The notes: generated by a model not told the origin, from the letters alone. DNA of 64,000 nt from Macrobrachium rosenbergii (GCF_040412425.1 NC_089756.1:10991226-11055225); one strand, 5' to 3'; shown: positions 43,050 to 57,612, numbered from the stretch's first letter. A program made the numbers and translations.

Positions 43050-43051
<2 letters not shown>

Positions 43052-43107
<56 letters not shown>
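43052..43107. repeat. (AG)n microsatellite
   Basis: Pure AG tract. Confidence 0.97.
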
Positions 43108-43610
<503 letters not shown>

Positions 43611-43919
43611 ATAGGTGTGTGTGTGTGCTCTTAAGTGCGTGCAATTTGACATTATCTTTCTGACAGGAATGATCCAACAGGCATTATGAAGGTGGTAATA
43701 CTTTCATGCTATTGCATACTTCAACTTTCTTTTCCCTACCTGAAACACTAATAACTCATTCTGTTTTAATCTCAGCCCCTTTTTTTTTTTTTATTCTGAC
43801 ACGTTATTTTAAGATGTACACTGCAATTTTTTCTGTCGAGCGTTGTAATTTTTTTTTTATTTGTACTTCTTTTGTTATTTGAGATACGATTACAGTAGTC
43901 TTTAACTGACACCTGTCAT

Positions 43920-43920
<1 letters not shown>

Positions 43921-44013
<93 letters not shown>
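43921..44013. repeat. (AT)n microsatellite
   Basis: Pure AT tract. Confidence 0.97.
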
Positions 44014-44017
<4 letters not shown>

Positions 44018-44630
44018 CACTTATGATAAGAGTATCTAACTTGTAATTTGGTGTGTTTCATGCACTTCAAATAAAAAGGTTTTAATTCCAGTAGTGCTTC
44101 TTTTGGGGGTCCCTCGAAGTGAGGATGATGGTCCAACTGTTGTGTCTTCGGGACTTCGCTTTTGATTACCAATTCATTTGGTATCAATTTTGTCGTCAGA
44201 GTTCACTGTAAACTTTTTGGGATACCCGTTGCCATCTTTTTAAATCATCTTGTACCATACCTTTTTGTTAGATTTTGCAGCTATGATTTTGAATTTTTTA
44301 TTTTTTATTTATTTATTTTTTTCTGTGAATTGGAAGCATTGATCCAGTCCTCCATCGGGGTCAGTGACCGAAGAAATTATAATGATGCTAATGCTACTCA
44401 TTATGTAGTAGTGGATGTAATGCCTCATTGTCAAAGAGGTTATAATTGTACTTAATGTCTTCTTAACAATGCTACTGAGTGATAATGGCGGGCTCTCACG
44501 TGTACCTGTGCGTTTTGTTTCTTTTCATTTTAGGAAAATAAGTAACCAACTTTGCTATAGGGTAGGTCACTGGTTACTTTAAATTGATAGAGAATAATCT
44601 TGTTGTTGCGAATTTATTCGATAACGCCCC

Positions 44631-44631
<1 letters not shown>
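44014..44631. other. Non-coding stretch
   Basis: Frames on both strands (43804-44187 minus, 44162-44455 plus) have no recognised domain. Confidence 0.35.
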
Positions 44632-44692
<61 letters not shown>

Positions 44693-45030
44693 CAGACGTA
44701 TAAAATATCCATGCATGTAGAAGCTTAGAATATGTGGGCAGGTGTACATGTACGTGTGCTTCTGTAGGTAACTCTCAAGTGCTAAAAAGTGCCGTTGGTT
44801 GCAAAATTCCTCGAAACTCAAGTGTTGCACCATTGTGTATTACCTTTGTGAAATGAACATAGCTTCTTAATAGTAAAACGATGGCAGAGATAAAGAAATA
44901 TATTCACCATTTGTCTGGGAGGACCCTCTATTCTCTCCCTCCTCCTCCTCCTCCTCCTCCTCCTCCTCCTCCTCCTCACCCCCTCCCCTTCACCCTGGCC
45001 TTCTTCTCCCTATTGTGGGAGGGGGAGGGA

Positions 45031-45077
<47 letters not shown>

Positions 45078-45164
45078 GGGAGGGGTAGGGGGAGGAGTAA
45101 GAGAGAGTCGTTATTAAAGAGGCTGGGTTCAAGCGTCTGCCACCACGCGGGCTACACACACGTG

Positions 45165-45214
<50 letters not shown>
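44632..45214. repeat. Three (AG)n tracts and (CCT)n
   Basis: (GA)n 44632-44690, (CCT)n 44939-44977, (GA)n about 45035-45074 and 45169-45214. Confidence 0.96.
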
Positions 45215-45219
<5 letters not shown>

Positions 45220-45894
45220 TAGCTATACGTGCACAGTACGCATGCTATGTAAGGGTAAGGGGGAGGCGCTAAAAGGTGCGTGTACGTGTATGTATGTCCG
45301 AATGTGTATGTGTGCACGTCAGCCATCGTCTTGTCCACTATCCGAAGCGTCCATAGATAGACCTGTGAATTTGAGAGTGAATACACGCTTTTGCAGGGGA
45401 TGATTTTCCCTCTGTCCTTACCTCTAAAAGGGTAAACTGAACTGGCTTGGGGGTGGGGGGGGCCTAGATGCCCGCGCTGCCTTTAAGAGCTCTAAATTGG
45501 GAAGTGTTCGTTTATCATGTTCTTATATCCCCATCTGAAAGGGTCGAATATGTATGTGCGCAAACGTCCTCCTCCACTCCCCCTCCCCCGCCCACACGTA
45601 CACGAATTTATATATTTATTGGAGGACGGGAGAGAGAGTTTCGTTCAAGTACTCTCTGCGTGTTTATAGATACACTGTTTAATAATTGTTCATGAATGAC
45701 GTTGCTAATGTTATTAGTTTGAAGTAAAACGTAGTGTTAATGGAATTATGGATAGGAAAATAAAACGTGTAATAACAAGTGTTAGTTTGAAAATGAAGAA
45801 CTGATCGATATAAGAGAGAAGATCTGATAAATTGCCCAGGAACAATTGCAAGCAAAAAAAAAAAAAGTGCTAGGTGGCTTGGTTATACTTAGAG
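45215..45894. other. Non-coding stretch
   Basis: No gene is recognised. Ends with ACTTAGAG (45887-45894), the left target duplication of the next element. Confidence 0.4.
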
Positions 45895-46212
45895 CAGTGG
45901 TTCCCAATCTTTTTTAGCCCATGCACCCTTTCACCATATGTCAGAATGTCATGCCCCCCTCCCCCCTTTCCAAAATTGTCTGCCTCAAAAGGTTCATTCC
46001 AAATAGTATGCAATAAAATACTAACACAAAAACACAAGGTAGCGGAGAGAGAGCCCAGCGTGTCCTTTCAGTAGTGCCGACCGGTACACGCAGTTTTGTG
46101 TGGTCCTCGAGCCAGTTTGAGCCTGTCAATCTGTGGTCACAATTCCCCCCCCCCCCCCGAAACTCTGAAACTCTCCCCCAGGGAGGAATTCCCCCATGGT
46201 TGAGAACCACCG
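45895..46212. mobile_element. hAT-like MITE
   Basis: The left end is CAGTGGTTCCCAATC and the right end, reverse complemented, is CGGTGGTTCTCAACC: imperfect inverted termini of the CAG-starting hAT kind. Flanks are ACTTAGAG (45887-45894) and GCTTAGAA (46213-46220), matching at 6 of 8, which fits the 8 bp duplication of hAT transposition. At 318 bp with no transposase it would be non-autonomous. A C-run at 46145-46158 lies inside. Confidence 0.75.
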
Positions 46213-47111
46213 GCTTAGAAAATAGGAGGAAAGAGATGTAAGTACGAACCAAAAGGTTGGGAACTATAAATAAGACCATTAGCATTGTCAGATAATAATT
46301 GTCAAATAACTGAAAAGGCTAAAACACTGAAAAAACAATCTGAAATATAAAGCATGAACAGTTTCCAGTGTCTTTAATATTAGAACCTAGGGCAAATCAG
46401 TGATACTCATTTTAGTTTATGAAATATTTAAATTGTAGGTATACAAAATTACTTATCCAAGTAATTTGCATGTTTTTTCTATAAGCTGGGTATACGGATA
46501 AAACCAGCTTTATTATTATTTTTACTGTTGTTACTGTAGTTAGAGACATTTGTGACATTTTGCCGTTTGCAGCAGACTACTACGGATGTTGTAATTTATA
46601 CTGTTTTTTTTTTTCCTGTAAGGAAGGGTCGTTAGTTCTGTATTTAGCCCCCCCCCCCCTCCTTTGTCCATTTTGGGTTGGTGTGAGGTAAGGGAACGGA
46701 GAACTGCCTCTCATTTTCCATACAGGAAGAACGCTACCCACTTGACCACAAGGAAAACCATTATTAATTATTGATAACATAGAATGTGTATAATGATAAT
46801 AATAGGTAAAAGTTATTAAGAAGTATGCATGCGCAATTACGACGAGCGTGATTACGTCATTCTTATAAAACCGAAATTCTCTCAGTTAATTTATTGGAGC
46901 TTTTAAATAGTGCCTGAGAGCAATCAAGATAATATTTCAACATTTGAACATAAAAGTGTCTTGTTTTTCATTTTCATGCAAGTAACTTTCATTAGGATAA
47001 ATATGTAAACATAAATTTACATTTACCCGGTACAAGGAACTCTGTTCTAATTAGCATGGGAAGGTACCAAATTCACTTTTGCATGCATTTTGATCATGAG
47101 TGAGAATGAAT

Positions 47112-47116
<5 letters not shown>
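46213..47116. other. AT-rich non-coding stretch
   Basis: C-run at 46648-46661; no gene is recognised. Confidence 0.4.

Positions 47117-47196
<80 letters not shown>
47117..47196. repeat. (AG)n microsatellite
   Basis: AG tract of about 80 bp, one of the longest of this motif in the window. Confidence 0.97.
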
Positions 47197-47199
<3 letters not shown>

Positions 47200-47369
47200 T
47201 AAAAACTCAAATTAGACTGTGTTTCACCAACTTTATATTTTTAAGGGGAAAAGCTAGGGTGCGAATGGAAAACTTTTCGGCTGTTATTTCAAAAAAGGGT
47301 TCAGGCCCCTACTGTAGGTAGGTATTCGGAATGCTGCAACGATGAAAATGAAGCTAGCTGGGGTAAGGG

Positions 47370-47818
<449 letters not shown>

Positions 47819-48074
47819 AATTATTTCCTGACATCGCCCCAACTTTCATTTCATCGGGTGAAGCAGACATATTTTGCCCTGGTTCTGAAATACAATGGGA
47901 GAGGAAAAGCATTGATGTGACGTTGAGAAATATAGTCGCCGGGCGAGCCATTTTTCTCCGCTTGTCCGGATAACGGTGGAACACAGCGCCCGGGGAATAA
48001 GACCCTATAATATATGATAAAACTCCGATCCTATTGGCACTTATACTCCCACTACCGAATGTATACAGTTCGGA

Positions 48075-48078
<4 letters not shown>

Positions 48079-48136
<58 letters not shown>
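48079..48136. repeat. (CT)n microsatellite
   Basis: Pure CT tract. Confidence 0.97.
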
Positions 48137-48139
<3 letters not shown>

Positions 48140-48284
48140 CTTTCGCGTATCTGTCTGATTTTCTGTTTGTAACCGATTCTGCGCCGGGCAGTGCTTTTTT
48201 TTCCGTGTTGATGTTCCAGGTTTTTATCGTCACTTCTGGATTTTGTGATGTTGGTTATCTTTGGTATTTGAACTTTATCTTTTA

Positions 48285-48715
48285 TGTATTTTGTAATGAT
48301 GTTTTGCCACGAATACACATTTTTGTCAGATATAATATACTACCACTTTAATATACAGAAAGGAAGTATTTTATAGATATATTATCTATAATATTTTAAC
48401 ATTTTCTTTCATGCGTTCTGTAATGATGTTTTGCCGTGAATACACGTTTGCATTGGACATAATTTACTTGTACTTTGATATATAGAAACGAAAATATTTA
48501 TATGAATATTGTCTATATAATTTTAACTTTTTATTTGATAGATAGAAAGGAAAATATTTATATGAATATTATATATAGAATTTCAACTTTTTCTTTTACA
48601 TATTTTTTATATGTATTTTATAATTAAGTTTTGCCGTGTATACACTTTTTATCAGACATACTTTCTGATACTTTGATAGATAGAAAGGTGGTATTTATAT
48701 GAACATCTAGAAGTA
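48285..48715. repeat. Tandem repeat, unit about 128 bp with an inner duplication
   Basis: GTTTTGCC(A/G)(C/T)GAATACAC recurs at about 48300, 48428 and 48630. ACTTTGATA, TAGAAAGG and TATTTATATGAATATT recur between them, including an extra short copy near 48535-48590. Confidence 0.85.
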
Positions 48716-49676
48716 AAACATAAAACGGAAATTTAAGAAAAAAAAAAAGGGGAATTGAGTAGAAAGGAAACGTGTATCATTTACGAACGCATCGTACGTG
48801 TACCGTTTCATTCCGAATGCTACGGACGTGCGTTCTCTGACAGTTTATTAGGCCAATAGTTTTCACTCACTTTCGCTCTGAGTGCTGCGTTTTCAAATGT
48901 AAAATTGGACGTGTAAAGGAAATAAATGTAAAAGGGAGGATATTTTGTAAGAAATTCATTCTATGTTAATTCGGTTGACACTTGGACGACGAGGGGAATA
49001 GGGTGAGGGGAGACAGCTTATCCTTTCCCTTTATTCTACACACACACACACACACACACACAATATATATATATGTATATATAATGCTTGTTTTTACTTA
49101 CAGTCATGCACATGAACATAGATTCTGTATGTATGCTTTCTGTATATGCAATATTTCCTCTACATGTATTTAATCTGGATGTATTTTGCATTAGAGTTTT
49201 TCATAAATGAAATAAAAATGGACTGTTTGAAAACGTTGATAGAATAATTCAGAGGGAAAATAATGGGGAAAAGAGAAACTTGTAAAAAAAAAAAATAGTC
49301 CGGGAGGGAAAACTTTTGAGTCCATTCCATTAAGAGCCGAAAGTCTATCGGGGGTGAAAAATATATTACCCTTTAATAAAGCAAGCGAGTGAGTGAGTGA
49401 GCGAGTGAGTGAGAGTGAGCAAGTGACCTTTCATTGCAGCAGCAGAGCTCTATGAATTCAAAATTGACGGCAGAAGCGATTATCGTCATCCAGTAGATAA
49501 GGTTATGTGAATTTGTCCCCCGAGGGCGATGTGTGGTTCGTCCCGTCGTCGGCTACTGGGGACCGGAATTGGGGCTTTGACCTGTATGCCTTTTAAAGAG
49601 TACCTACCGCTTCATAGCCTATTTGCCGGTGTCCAGGGCTCCTCTGCTGCTGCTGCTGCTGCTGATGCTGCTGCCA

Positions 49677-49679
<3 letters not shown>
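48716..49679. other. Non-coding stretch
   Basis: (CA)n at 49039-49061 and a GAGT-rich run at 49386-49428. Otherwise no gene or repeat is recognised. Confidence 0.45.
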
Positions 49680-49724
<45 letters not shown>

Positions 49725-49779
49725 GTGGCACTTTTGGAGAGGGAGGATTCACTAAGGGTTGATGGTAGATAGTGGAAGT

Positions 49780-49838
<59 letters not shown>

Positions 49839-49921
49839 GGGGAAGGGCGGGATGAGGGGTGGCACTTTTGGAGAGGGTTGGACGATTCACCAAGAGTTGA
49901 TAGTAGATGGTGGAAGTCTCA
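49680..49921. repeat. Duplicated unit of about 120 bp, each led by (AG)n
   Basis: (AG)n 49680-49720 and 49784-49836 are each followed by GGGTGGCACTTTTGGAGAGG, GATTCAC, AAG-GTTGATGGTAGAT and GTGGAAGTCTCAG. The second copy has an extra GGGGGAAGGGCGGGATG near its start. Confidence 0.93.
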
Positions 49922-50154
49922 GGATTTGACAGTAAGGACCATAAGGGGAAAAATTGAAGGGTAGGGAAGGCAGCGTAGAAAGAAGGGCCAAGGTTGCTTT
50001 GTCTGTGTTGGGGTTGGGGAGGAAGAAGGTGGGGAGGGGGTGGATGGCGGAGCGATGGATTGCCCGAAAGATTAGGGATGACTTTGTATGTGCATTGGCT
50101 TGAAGGGATTTCAGGCAGTGGATTCAGGTGATTGCTAAAAGTCTCCCTCTTGAG

Positions 50155-50715
<561 letters not shown>

Positions 50716-51703
50716 TAGAGCGAGAGAGAGAGAGAGAGCCAGTTTCTACCTTTCCTCGCCTTTTCCTGTTTAATCATCCCAACCACCATCCATCATCCGT
50801 TTAAGGACCCCATATGATCACATTAACATCTTTCAGATCTCCTTAAAATATGAGTACAAATGAAATAAAACACAAAGGAAAGAAAAATAAATGTTTCTCC
50901 TAAATAAGATACATTCAGAAAGAAAATAGCATTCTCCTGCCTTGTCATCCTTCGAGATGGAGTCGGATGGGGGGAGGAGGAAGAGCAGGAGGAGGTGGGA
51001 GAGCAATGGGGTTAGGGGAAAGAGGGAGGATGGGGAAACCGAGAGCTGGTGCCAAAAGAACGTTTGAGTCGTTCGTGGAAACGTTTGATAGGGGAGGCCA
51101 TACCCCCCTCCCCTCCCCAAACCCCTCCCCCTCCCCTTTTTTCCTCCAACCCCCTCCCCCTTCTCTCTCCCTTCCACCCTGATCCCTCTCCCCCAAAACT
51201 CGTCGCGAGGCTTCCCTTTCGAAACGCATTGTTTACCTTTACTTTGAGTCACGTCTTGAAAATTTGGGTTTGTATATTCTTCTGGGGAGTTTGCCGGAAT
51301 CACTGCGCATGCTCTGTTGCGCGTCGTATTTTGTGTTGATACAGCTATTTCTGTCTAGATGATGTAATGAATATAAAAACAAAACATTTACAAATAAAAA
51401 AGTTCTTGACATTTTCTCATGTCACTTTTAAATGCATCTTTGTGAGGCTAAGGGACTGTAATACATTTGCGACTTGTAAATATCCCTCATTAAATTCGTT
51501 TGATATACTTATATAATTAGGTGTAATTGTAGAGATTAATTGTGCGGTCATCTCATGGACGGTGCGTTTAATTTCAGCTTTCTTCTCGTCCGACCTCGGG
51601 TGTGGAATATTCTCGTGCAGGGGGAACCTTCCTTGTCGTGACGCCGGATTTATAAAAACAATGCCATATATCCTTCTATTACATTAGGCAGTGATAAAGA
51701 ATT

Positions 51704-51705
<2 letters not shown>
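50716..51705. other. Non-coding stretch, G-rich then C-rich
   Basis: 50960-51035 is GGA/GGG-rich on the plus strand and 51100-51195 is CCCTCCCC-rich. The two patches are partly complementary and give long glycine- or proline-rich frames on both strands (50833-51303, 50945-51229, 50967-51182). No domain is recognised. Confidence 0.5.
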
Positions 51706-51780
<75 letters not shown>

Positions 51781-51802
51781 CACACTCTGGATGACAACCG
51801 AT

Positions 51803-51891
<89 letters not shown>
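51706..51891. repeat. (AT)n and (CT)n
   Basis: (AT)n 51706-51778, 27 bp spacer, (CT)n 51807-51891. Confidence 0.97.
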
Positions 51892-51892
<1 letters not shown>

Positions 51893-51894
<2 letters not shown>

Positions 51895-52213
51895 ACCCCC
51901 TTCCCACCCCCACCCCCTTTGGTGCTATTGATGTCTTACCCCCGCAGTATTCTTTTCCAGATACTAAGTCCATGTTATGTATACCGAAATTAGGTATGAT
52001 AACGGGTATGGATATCCCCGTTTCACTGGCAGAACCAGCCCCGTTTCAGGGAGGCCCTACCACCCCCTCCCCCTTTGGTGCTGGTGATGTCTTACCCCCG
52101 CAGTGTTCTTTTCGAGATAGTAAGTCATATGTATACCAAGTTTGGTTGAAAATGCTTAGTGCGTTCCAGAGTGTATGTGTAACATACACACACACGCATA
52201 CATACACACATCC

Positions 52214-52288
<75 letters not shown>
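51893..52288. repeat. Duplicated C-rich segment ending in (AT)n
   Basis: CCCCCTTTGGTGCT, TGATGTCTTACCCCCGCAGT, TTCTTTTC, AGATA and TAAGTC occur at about 51914-51975 and again 156 bp later at about 52070-52128. The second continues into TATACCAAGTTTGGTTGAAA and GCGTTCCAGAG, then (CA) and (AT)n to 52288. This looks like a dispersed repeat with a microsatellite tail; family unknown. Confidence 0.75.
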
Positions 52289-52858
<570 letters not shown>

Positions 52859-53442
52859 GTAGCACTACTACAACTTTCGTGCAATAGTAGTACTACTACT
52901 AATGTCGTTTATTACAACTACTATTATTGCGATCCGTATTTAGCAGGATTTCCTTTAAAGTAACTCGATATCCCAATTATTACCTTTACAACTCAAGCAA
53001 CTCGATTGCATCCCTTCAATGAGCAGCTGAGGTGATGTGTTTACAAACATCTCATTTGAACAAGTAATGAAGAGAGATTGATTTCTTTACGATGCTCAGA
53101 GGGGTGCCGGCCGCGGGAGGGGATGGGGAATTGTCATTGCAAATCATTGGACACAACATTTTATTACTGCAGCAGCCTCAGGTATTCATTATCGGCTCCA
53201 CTTGAGCCTTTTAAGCGACGTAGGCGTTCGGCCGCTTTGTTCGTGTAGTCATTTATAATGAGAGGTTTAATTGAAAGCATGATTTGCACAATGGCATTGA
53301 AAAAATGAAGAGCCAGTTCATTTATGGCCGATTAGACACTTGCTAGATAGAATACGTCCTCCGTCGTTAGTTTCAACTGGATGATTGGTTTTGTTGTTCG
53401 AGGACTGTAACCTGTAAAGTTATTATATTTATATGAATGTAT

Positions 53443-53452
<10 letters not shown>
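52859..53452. other. Non-coding stretch
   Basis: Well-mixed sequence with GCCGGCCGCGGG near 53107. No gene is recognised. The part from about 53155 to 53345 is free of simple repeats. Confidence 0.35.
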
Positions 53453-53531
<79 letters not shown>

Positions 53532-53732
53532 AAATGCACCGTATCGCGCTTCTAAGTTATCAATAAAAGGATCCACACTAATACTCTTGTTTAGCCAGAC
53601 GAAATGTATTTGTAGAAATATTTACAAAGCTTAAAGCTTTCGTCCATCCTTCTTTGGACTTGATCAGGTCCTCAGAAGGATGGACGAAATGTATTTCTAC
53701 AAATACATTTCGTCTGGTTAAACAAGGGTATT
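53453..53732 (-). mobile_element. Retroelement fragment with hammerhead-like fold (Penelope-like or retrozyme)
   Basis: Inverted arms 53580-53620 and 53692-53732 match at 39 of 41 bases. Nested inside are CGTCCATCCTTCT (53641-53653) and its perfect reverse complement (53674-53686). Read on the minus strand: long helix I, CTGATCA (53667-53661), GTCC and GGAC as helix II, GAAA (53641-53638), GC-TTTAA-GC as helix III, then TT at the cleavage position and the other helix I strand. Compared with the hammerhead core CUGAUGA, G8 is C here and an extra A precedes helix II, so activity is doubtful. On the minus strand the element continues about 57 bp and ends in (AT)n at 53453-53524. Known Penelope-like elements carry such ribozymes; assignment is inference. 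Confidence 0.6.
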
Positions 53733-54469
53733 GTCTATATGAAATTGTTTGCATATATTCATGTTTTTAATAGCTGTTTTCGTTCGTGAGTGGGTTATTT
53801 ATTACGCCCGTCACGGGCCTCTTAAATGCCCGTACACGTATAGGCCTATGTACCTAACGTTGCCTGCGGATTTTATTGGATAATATACTGTATAGTTAAG
53901 TAAAGTAATTCGATTTTTACTTAATGACTTTTATGTTCCGGAGTATTTCTGTGATTTTTGTATCTGTTTATCTTTAATACATTATCGTGTTGCATTTCTA
54001 GATCTTTTCATTTCCCTCTTTCTCCCTTAACTTTTATTTCTATCCACCGTAAACCCCCTCCCCACCCTAACCCTTCCTACCCCCAGCAACCCCCTCCCCC
54101 TCCCCCTCCCCCTCCCCCTCAGTATTTCGCATCTACCTTGAGAATTCATGCTTTGCAGCACAATAGGGAAATGATAGAAGGAGACGTTACGAACCACTAA
54201 AAAGAGCATTATGAGCATTAGGGAGATCATCATTATGGGGGAGCATTTTGGAGCATTATGTAAATGAGAACATCGCAGGAGAGGAGGAGGTCTTACAAGT
54301 GGCGCTCTCGCAGTAGGCTAATATAGTGTTGTGGGCGGCACTTGGAATAATGACGACGCCCCCACCACCGCCACCAGCAGGAGAATGAACGCCGACGCCG
54401 GCCAAGACGAAGGAGGAGGAGGCTCGGCGAAAGGCTTTGAGGAGATGGAGGGAGGAAAGGAAAGAAAGG
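53733..54469. other. Non-coding stretch
   Basis: A (CCCCCT)n run lies at 54087-54119, with a CCCTCCCC-rich lead-in at 54050. No gene is recognised. Confidence 0.45.
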
Positions 54470-55440
54470 TTCTTGAATCCTTGAGGATGATTGTTGGGGG
54501 GGGGGGGAGACCGGAACGATGGTGGAAGGAATGAGAGGTTGACCTTGATAGCAAGGGAGGGTGGGGGGTGGGGCGGTTTGTGGGTGGGGAGTGAAGGAGT
54601 AGGGATACCAAGGTGGAAAGATGGAGAAGGTGTTGTCCTTGATAATAAATGAGAAGACCAAAGAAGTAACAGAGATGGTATTGTCCTTGATAATGATGGA
54701 GGAGAAGAGAGAAGCCAAAGAAGTGAGATAGAGGAAATATTATCCTTGATAGTAAATGAGAAGAAGAATAAAGCCAATGGAGTGAGAAAATGAATTTATT
54801 GTCCTTGACAATGACGGGAGAGAGGGAGATAACTAGGGTAGAAAAATGGAGAGGGCAATGTCCTTGATAACGATGGAGAAAAGGAAAGAAACCAAAGCAG
54901 TAAGATAGAGAAGGTATTTTCTTTGATAATGATAGACAAGATAGTAAGTAAAGAACAAAGATAGAGAATGTATTGTCCTTGATAATGATGGAGAAAAAGA
55001 GGGAAACCAAAGGAGTAACATAAAGCAGGTATTGTCCTTGACAATGGTGGAGGCGAGGGAGAAAGATGGAAAAAGTATTGTCCTTGAATACGATGGAAAA
55101 GAAAGAAACCAAAGCAGTATACCGAGAGGGCATTGTCCTTGATAACGATGATGGGGGATACACGGATGGAGAGAATGAAGGTAGAAGGATTTAGGGGGTA
55201 CAAAAAAGTCTTGATGATGGTGGAAGAGGGAAAAAGTAGGAGGATAAAGGAGATACGGAAAGGTCCTTTGATGATGATGACAGGGTCGAATGATAGAGGA
55301 AAAAATCATTGATAGTGACAGGGAAAGGGGAAAAGAGGTTGAAAGCATAGAGGAAGTACTGAAAGGTCCTTGGTAAATGTGGGGGAGGAGATGAAGATAG
55401 AAGGCTTGAGAAAATAGTCCTTGATAACGAAGGGAGAGAG
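54470..55440. repeat. Minisatellite, unit about 59 bp, about 15 copies
   Basis: Unit starts TTGTCCTTGATAATGATGG, continues AGAAAAGGAGAGAAACCAAA, GGAGTAAGATAGAGAAGG and TA. Several successive copies are exactly 59 bp; others are 46-56 bp through internal loss. Copies at both ends are more diverged. The long serine and phenylalanine-rich minus frames over it (54256-55463) are artefacts of the AG-rich unit. Confidence 0.93.
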
Positions 55441-55479
55441 GGAAACGTATTACGTATTTGCATTACTTATATACACGTG

Positions 55480-56167
<688 letters not shown>

Positions 56168-56935
56168 GAGGGTGCTTCCTGGAGGAGGCTGCCTTTCAGT
56201 CAGACAGTCTTCAGCCATCATGAAGGAAGCTGTCTTTCAGTTAGCCAGTCTCCAGCCATCCTAAAGGAAACTGGCTTTCAGTCAGCCAGTCTTCAGCTAT
56301 CCTGAAAGAAGCTGTTTTTTTTTTGTTAGCCGGTTCCTCAGTCATCATTAAGGAGGATGCTTTCAGCCAGCCAGTCTTCAGCCATCCTGAAGGAAGCTGT
56401 CTTTCAGCCAGTCAGTGTCCAGCCATCCTGAAGGAAGCTGTCTTTCTGTCAGCCAGTCTCCAGCCATCCTGAGGGAAGTTGTCTTTCAGTTAGCCATTCG
56501 TCAGCCATCCTGAAGGAAGCTGGCTTTCAGTCAGCGAGTCTTCAGCCATCCTGAAAGAGGCTTTCTTTCAGTCAGCCAGTATTCAGCCACCCTGAAGGAA
56601 CCTTTCTTTCAGTCAGCCAGTCTTCAGCCATCCTGAAGAAAGCTTAGTTTCAGTCAGTTAGTCTCCAGCCATCCTGAAGGAAGCTGTCTTTCAGTCAGCC
56701 TGTCTTCAGCCATCCTGAAGGAGGCTGGGTTTCAGTCAGCCAGTCTCCAACTATCCTGAAGAAAGCTGTCTTTCAGTCAGCCAGTCTTCAGCCATCCTAA
56801 AGGAAGCTGGCTTTCAGGCAGCCAGTCTTCAGCCGTCCTGAAGGAGGCTTTTTATCAGTAAACCAGTCTTCAGCCTTCCTGAGGGAAGCTGGCTTTCAGT
56901 CAGTCAGTCTTCTTCAGCCATCCAGTCAGTCTCTT
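56168..56935. repeat. Minisatellite, unit 41 bp, about 18 copies
   Basis: Unit is CTTCAGCCATCCTGAAGGA, AGCTGTCTTTCAGTCAG, CCAGT. Each unit holds two small hairpins: CTTCAG-CCATC-CTGAAG, and in many copies CTGGCT...AGCCAG. The central copies are nearly uniform; a T-run disrupts one copy near 56318. A 41 bp period cannot hold a reading frame. Confidence 0.95.
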
Positions 56936-57610
56936 GGTTAAGTGTTACTACAGTCACTGACCGTCGTGTTCTCATTTCGTTCATTTTCGTCTGTTTTCAT
57001 TATATTTAGTATCTCTTGCGAGCGATGTTGACGCTGGAATTTGTATTATTGAAAGCCAGAAGTAATTTTTCCAATTGAATGTTTATTTGTATAGAGAAGC
57101 ATTGACGCCTTGTCTATGTCAGTTTTTATTTAATATCTTCACATTTTTTTAATTTATAATTTAATTTTTATATTTTTAAAACATGATAATCACGAGATAT
57201 CGATAATATACTTTCATTAATTATTTTCCTTTTAATATGGACTGCCGTTTTGTTGTGAGACATTCACCACTACTTAATATGTCATAGCAATTTTAAGTTT
57301 ACACCTTACGTATTTTTTTAGAATTTGATATTTAGGACACCTTTTTCGCAACCTCAGCTTCCAGAACGTTTAACGTCTATTTTTCAGCTTTTATATATTT
57401 TTTTTACATTCGTGAAAGTAAAAAGACCATTGACAGTAGAACGGCAGAGGTGTTCGGGATTCTGTGACCTAGTATGGGTGAATATACCTCGGGCCCTGAA
57501 AGATCAAAGGAAAAACGAGAGACTGGGTTGTCATGGCGTGAATGCTGCTGTACATATATGCGTACCATTTCCTCTGGTTCTATGTACGTGGCTAAGTAAC
57601 AAAGTGTTAT

Positions 57611-57612
<2 letters not shown>
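56936..57612. other. AT-rich non-coding stretch
   Basis: A 120-codon plus frame (57325-57687) ends in the following (CT)n and has no recognised domain. Confidence 0.4.

Noticed and set aside
44939..45117. Polyproline-start frame at 44881-45117
   Set aside because: It consists of (CCT)n and (AG)n translations.
54256..55463. Several long minus-strand frames rich in S, F and P
   Set aside because: They overlie the 59 bp AG-rich minisatellite; neighbouring copies are read in different frames.
56168..56935. CRISPR-like array (regular repeats with hairpins)
   Set aside because: Units abut without unique spacers, and the host is a eukaryote; it is a minisatellite.
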